This document shows positions 30,501 to 32,934 of a stretch of DNA of 32,934 nt, piece after piece (positions within the stretch are counted from its first letter, which is position 1; each line of letters opens with the position of its first letter). The DNA is taken from NCBI GenBank assembly GCA_002390745.1, contig DGQK01000060.1:10624-43557 (forward strand). Reading direction: 5' to 3'. Source of the stretch: Bacteroidetes bacterium UBA4416. GTDB lineage: Bacteria > Bacteroidota > Bacteroidia > B-17B0 > Aurantibacillaceae. The notes under the pieces were generated by a model. That model did no database searches. It was not told the DNA's origin and was given only the letters and a program-made list of their open reading frames with translations. Both the position numbers and the translations under genes were made by a program.

Positions 30501-32934
30501 ACCGGAAGTTGCACCGGCACAGCAGCCGGCACAGGCAGTTCGATAACCGTTAGCCCTGCTTCTACAACCACTTATTTTGTGAAAGCCGTTGGCTCCTGCA
30601 ACACCACAACCTGCTCAAGCCTTGTGCTCAATGTCAATTCCAATTCGACACCGGCAACCTCGGCCAATACCACCACCACAAGCATCTGTGCAGGAGGAAC
30701 CGCTACGCTTTCTGCTAATGGCGGAAGCCTGGGCACTGCAGCCAGCTGGCAGTGGTATACCGGCAGCTGCGGCGGAACCCTCGTGGGTTCGGGAACAAGC
30801 CTTTCCGTTTCACCGGCTTCCACCACGGTTTACTACCTCCGGGCGGAAGGCACCTGCGGCAACACAAGCTGCGTCACGACTACCATCAATGTCAATAGCC
30901 TGAGCGCAGCCCCCGGGTCGGTGTCCGCTTCGGCCAACCCGGTATGCGCAGGCAACAGCACCACCTTAACCGCCAATGGCGGAAGCCTGGGAACAGGCGC
31001 TACCTGGGAGTGGTTCTCCGGAAGCTGCACAGGCACGCCTGTAGGCTCGGGTAGTTCAATCGTCGTGAACCCTTCCTCTTCAACCGCCTATTTTGTAAAG
31101 GCAGTAGGAGTTTGCAATACCACGGCCTGCTCCGGTTTGATGGTGAATACCAATGCCCCTTCCACAGCGGCAAGCTCCATCAATACCACCACTGCCAGCC
31201 TGTGCTCCGGCGGTACGGCCACACTTTCCGCTAATGGCGGAAGCCTGGGCACCGCGGCCAGCTGGCAATGGTACACCGGCAGCTGCGGCGGAACCTTAGT
31301 AGGTTCTGGCGCAAGCATCACTGTTTCTCCATCCTCTACCACGGTATATTACCTGCGTGCGGAAGGCGCCTGCGGCAACACAGGCTGCGTGTCCACAACG
31401 ATCACCGTGAACTCCGTAAGCTCTGCACCGGCTTCCGTATCGGCCTCCGGTAGCAGCACGCTGTGCTCCGGATCCAGCAGCACACTCACCGTGAACGGCG
31501 GCAGCCTTGGCACCGGCGCTTCCTGGCAATGGTTCACCGGAAGCTGCACAGGCGCGGCGGCGGGCACAGGCAGCTCCATTACGGTGAGCCCCACATCCGC
31601 TACCACCTATTTTGTGAAAGCCGTTGGCTCCTGCAATACCACTCTTTGCTCCAGTATTACCGTCAACGTGAATGCCGTATCCACCGCGCCGGCTTCGGCC
31701 AACCCATCCGCAGGAGCCATCTGCTCCGGAAACAGCAGTACGCTCACCGTTAGTGGCGGAAGCCTCGGTACCGGCGGTACCTGGCATTGGTATGCCAGCG
31801 GTTGCGGCGCCAGTCCCGTAGGCACAGGTGCCAGCATCGTCGTTTCTCCTGCCATCAGCACTGCTTATTTCGTAAGGGCGGAAGACCTCTGCGGCAACAG
31901 CCTCTGCGCACAGGTTACCGTAACCGTAACCCCGACGCCAAGCGCTGCATGGACCAGCCCCGGAACGGTATGCTCCGGATCCGGCAATGTGAACCTCTCG
32001 GCCCTGGTAACCGGCAATACCGGTGGTACCTGGTCGGGTACAGGCGTTAGCGGCAACAGCTTCAACCCGGCATCGTTGACGGGGCAAAGCATTCCGGTTA
32101 CCTATTCCGTTGCTAACGGTTCGTGCACTGCCTCCTCTACCCAAAGCATTTCTGTTGCGGCATCCGTGTCGGCAGCCTGGACCAGCCCCGGAACGCTCTG
32201 TGCCTCCAATGGCACGGTGAACCTCACAAACTACCTTACCGGCAGCAGTGGCGGTACCTGGAACGGCAGCGGCGTATCAGGGACAACGTTCGACCCTTCG
32301 GCCCTGAGCGGAAACATTGCCGTGACCTATTCGGTAGGCTCCGGCAGCTGCTCCGATGTTCAAACCTACACAATTAACGTATCGCCGGCGGCCTCTGCCA
32401 ACTGGACAAGCCCGGGGACACTCTGTGCCTCCAGCGGCACGGTGAACCTGGCCGGCTATTTAACAGGTACCGGTGGCGGCACCTGGACTGGTACCGGCGT
32501 GAGCGGCAGCACCTTCGATCCTTCGGCCCTTGCAGGGCAAACCGTTCTGATCGGCTACCAGGTAGGCACTAATCCCTGCATTGCTTCCCAGTCGCATACC
32601 ATCCAGGTCGTGAATCTTGCCAATGCCAGCTTTACGCTTCCTGTTACCGTATGCGAAAATGACGCAGCCCTTAACCTGAACAATGCCGTAACAGGCAATA
32701 CAGGCGGGGTGTTTAGCGGTACAGGCGTGAGCGGCAACATGTTCAGCCCGGCAGGCCTTGCGGGGCAAAGCATTGTGCTCAGCTATTCGGTAGGAACGAT
32801 GCCTTGTGCGGCTTCGCAAACAAGAACGATTACGGTGAGTGCTTCGCCGGTAGCGCCTTCTGTGGCCGTGAGTAATTCTGTGATCTGTGCCGGGCAAAGC
32901 GCCAACATTACTGCCAGCGGCTCAGGAACAGGCG
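27549..32934 (+). CDS. Giant secreted DUF7948/SBBP/Ig-like repeat protein, 3' end missing
   Basis: An open frame of 1795 codons from ATG 27549 to the window edge with no stop. A signal peptide (MKKTLTLLCLSLGLLSAKA) is followed by the FTENKGQ start of a DUF7948-type domain (about 24-255, including DIRYYFKNDKLKYEF and VIDPTITWASYY). Next come SBBP-like beta-propeller repeats (about 260-765) with recurring WATYYGG / DASGNIY / FPT-x-N-GGAYN elements, eight 86-residue Ig-like units (about 775-1465) and four ~76-residue units (from about 1465). A new Ig-like unit begins at the edge. Proteins of this kind in Bacteroidota usually end in a type IX secretion sorting domain, so surface display or release is likely, but that end is not in view. 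Adhesion or biofilm roles are inference. Confidence 0.93.
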   Translation, partial: MKKTLTLLCLSLGLLSAKAGKNPTGFTENKGQIVDRNKQLHPEVQFKLELPGTNAYFKPDGIMYHFYRAENKSHADYSKTDLENYNRGDLNAIGKKVYYFRLDLELLNANPKAASSASAPFDDVSNYYLGHCPQGILGVKNFGEITYHEVYPGIDIRYYFKNDKLKYEFMVHPGADVSAIKFLYNGARSVSLEGGRLKVETDYTTIIEDEPYTYYQETGEEVKTDFRLRNGNVSFGIASYDHSKTLVIDPTITWASYYSNAYSSDFHANSSFDANGNIYVAYATYGSTWPTINAGAGQYYDAAKDGITDLVIARINSNYSKQWTTYYGGDGGDYLCGTGGDYGKTLGVDASNNVYFGGYTNGSTVFPTQSSGVGGAFYQDQTKIYGGDTPFLVKFDANGVRQWATIFQHEQPNTNSAGMRINGICVSGSKVYFTGETYKFNNNNIPLRTLAGAYNNSTFLGAQDPFIGRFSSNCELEWCTYFNSGIAGQQAYKQGSDITIDASGNLIYAGQASSGSATSGYLLNPGGGAYYSGTFAGSYDLHIAKFNASMQPVWATYYGSTDLDRISEVSTDASGNILIACRTIGGPSLPTVNPGGAFYYATKQSPGTWSSPGSQDGGIMKFSPSGVLTWATYVGGTNNNTSSITGISADNAGNIYAIGYTNTTNFPTINLGGAYNQSASGGSMDMVLMKFSSSGAGLWSTYYGGSGNESCYGIKIKPSTISNGCGYKQFNSLSTASTDMPTFNPGGSAFYESSPATANSNALILLEEPSGSGNSTASTGVNTTTTTLCTGNSATLTVNGGSLGSGASWQWYTAGCGGTPAGTGTSITVSPSSATTYYVRAEGTCNTTACSSVTINMNTPSTAPASINATASTLCAGASATLTINGGSLGTAANWQWYSGSCGGTAAGTGSSIVVSPASTTVYYARAEGSCGNTACVSATINVNSLSTDPASVSAASTTLCAGANATLTVSGGSLGAGASWQWFTGSCTGTAAGTGSSITVSPASTTTYFVKAVGSCNTTTCSSLVLNVNSNSTPATSANTTTTSICAGGTATLSANGGSLGTAASWQWYTGSCGGTLVGSGTSLSVSPASTTVYYLRAEGTCGNTSCVTTTINVNSLSAAPGSVSASANPVCAGNSTTLTANGGSLGTGATWEWFSGSCTGTPVGSGSSIVVNPSSSTAYFVKAVGVCNTTACSGLMVNTNAPSTAASSINTTTASLCSGGTATLSANGGSLGTAASWQWYTGSCGGTLVGSGASITVSPSSTTVYYLRAEGACGNTGCVSTTITVNSVSSAPASVSASGSSTLCSGSSSTLTVNGGSLGTGASWQWFTGSCTGAAAGTGSSITVSPTSATTYFVKAVGSCNTTLCSSITVNVNAVSTAPASANPSAGAICSGNSSTLTVSGGSLGTGGTWHWYASGCGASPVGTGASIVVSPAISTAYFVRAEDLCGNSLCAQVTVTVTPTPSAAWTSPGTVCSGSGNVNLSALVTGNTGGTWSGTGVSGNSFNPASLTGQSIPVTYSVANGSCTASSTQSISVAASVSAAWTSPGTLCASNGTVNLTNYLTGSSGGTWNGSGVSGTTFDPSALSGNIAVTYSVGSGSCSDVQTYTINVSPAASANWTSPGTLCASSGTVNLAGYLTGTGGGTWTGTGVSGSTFDPSALAGQTVLIGYQVGTNPCIASQSHTIQVVNLANASFTLPVTVCENDAALNLNNAVTGNTGGVFSGTGVSGNMFSPAGLAGQSIVLSYSVGTMPCAASQTRTITVSASPVAPSVAVSNSVICAGQSANITASGSGTG
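29880..31945 (+). repeat. Eight 258-bp Ig-like coding repeats with alternating subtypes
   Basis: The WQW-type anchor tryptophan codons fall at 29973, 30231, 30489, 30747, 31005, 31263, 31524 and 31782. The spacing is 258 bp in six of seven intervals and 261 bp once. Units 2, 4 and 6 carry CGGT and RAEGxCGNT, while units 3, 5 and 7 carry CTG[TA] and KAVGxCNTT, giving an alternating two-unit pattern of about 516 bp. Units 1 and 8 are mixed or diverged. Confidence 0.88.
31946..32860 (+). repeat. Four ~228-bp coding repeats of a second type
   Basis: Units begin with [AN]WTSPGT[VL]C (Trp codons at 31950, 32178, 32403, with a variant SFTLPVTVC at 32631). Each contains GGTW-x-G-x-GVSG-x-x-F-x-P-[AS]-x-L and a closing YSVG..C. 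Spacing is 228, 225 and 228 bp. They resemble PKD/Ig-like modules of Bacteroidota surface proteins. Confidence 0.85.

Noticed and set aside
30317..31861. Series of ~84-codon antisense frames at regular spacing
   Set aside because: They recur every ~258 bp because the sense Ig-like repeats do. There is no independent evidence of genes.
29880..32860. Regular repeats that might suggest a CRISPR array
   Set aside because: The period is 225-261 bp, the whole array is one open reading frame, and repeats are degenerate at DNA level. There are no short identical repeats with unique spacers and no cas genes.

Overview
The window looks like a chromosomal segment of a member of the Bacteroidota, most likely a Chitinophagaceae or Sphingobacteriia-like environmental bacterium. 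The evidence is the zapA-rny neighbourhood, promoters resembling the Bacteroidota TTTG-N19-21-TAnnTTTG consensus, poor Shine-Dalgarno sequences, YwqK-type repeat and OmpA/thrombospondin-3 proteins, and a giant secreted DUF7948/SBBP/Ig-like repeat protein. I see no tRNA, rRNA, CRISPR array, insertion sequence or phage gene. The genus is not determined.

Layout. Positions 1-906 (minus strand) hold three small exported proteins, two of them 75-residue paralogs ending in a CPxCGxG motif. Positions 923-5305 (minus) hold a cell-division/RNA-decay block: a 781-residue coiled-coil protein with an 11-residue repeat, zapA and rny, with clear terminators after zapA and rny. Positions 5484-9695 hold a secreted M23 peptidase, pheS with a small TPR gene behind it, and a divergent exported protein joining YwqK-type repeats to a von Willebrand A-like domain. 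Positions 9823-11931 carry ribF, a leucine-rich-repeat protein and a GNAT acetyltransferase.

Positions 11976-17256 look like an aldehyde-handling region. An AraC regulator, an alpha/beta hydrolase and an RmlD-like reductase run on the minus strand. They diverge from an ExaC/AcoD-type aldehyde dehydrogenase and a DUF779 protein, which are separated by a wobble-rich hairpin repeat. A UbiA-like membrane protein (minus) and an OmpA-family outer-membrane protein (plus) follow.

Positions 20196-27118 form a tight five-gene signalling operon: a REC-PAS-histidine kinase, a 1200-residue CHASE3-like/HAMP/GAF hybrid kinase with three receivers, a single-domain response regulator, CheR and a receiver-less CheB. 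A 16-bp perfect palindrome lies upstream. From 27549 to the right edge runs an unfinished gene of at least 1795 codons for a secreted adhesin-like protein. Its second half is made of eight 86-residue Ig-like units, seven of which fit an alternation of two subtypes, followed by four ~76-residue units of another kind.

The most unusual features are the paired CPxCGxG peptides, the hendecad coiled-coil protein at the zapA locus, the alternating Ig-repeat array, the YwqK-VWA fusion, and the chemotaxis-type enzymes coupled to hybrid kinases with no CheA or receptor in sight.
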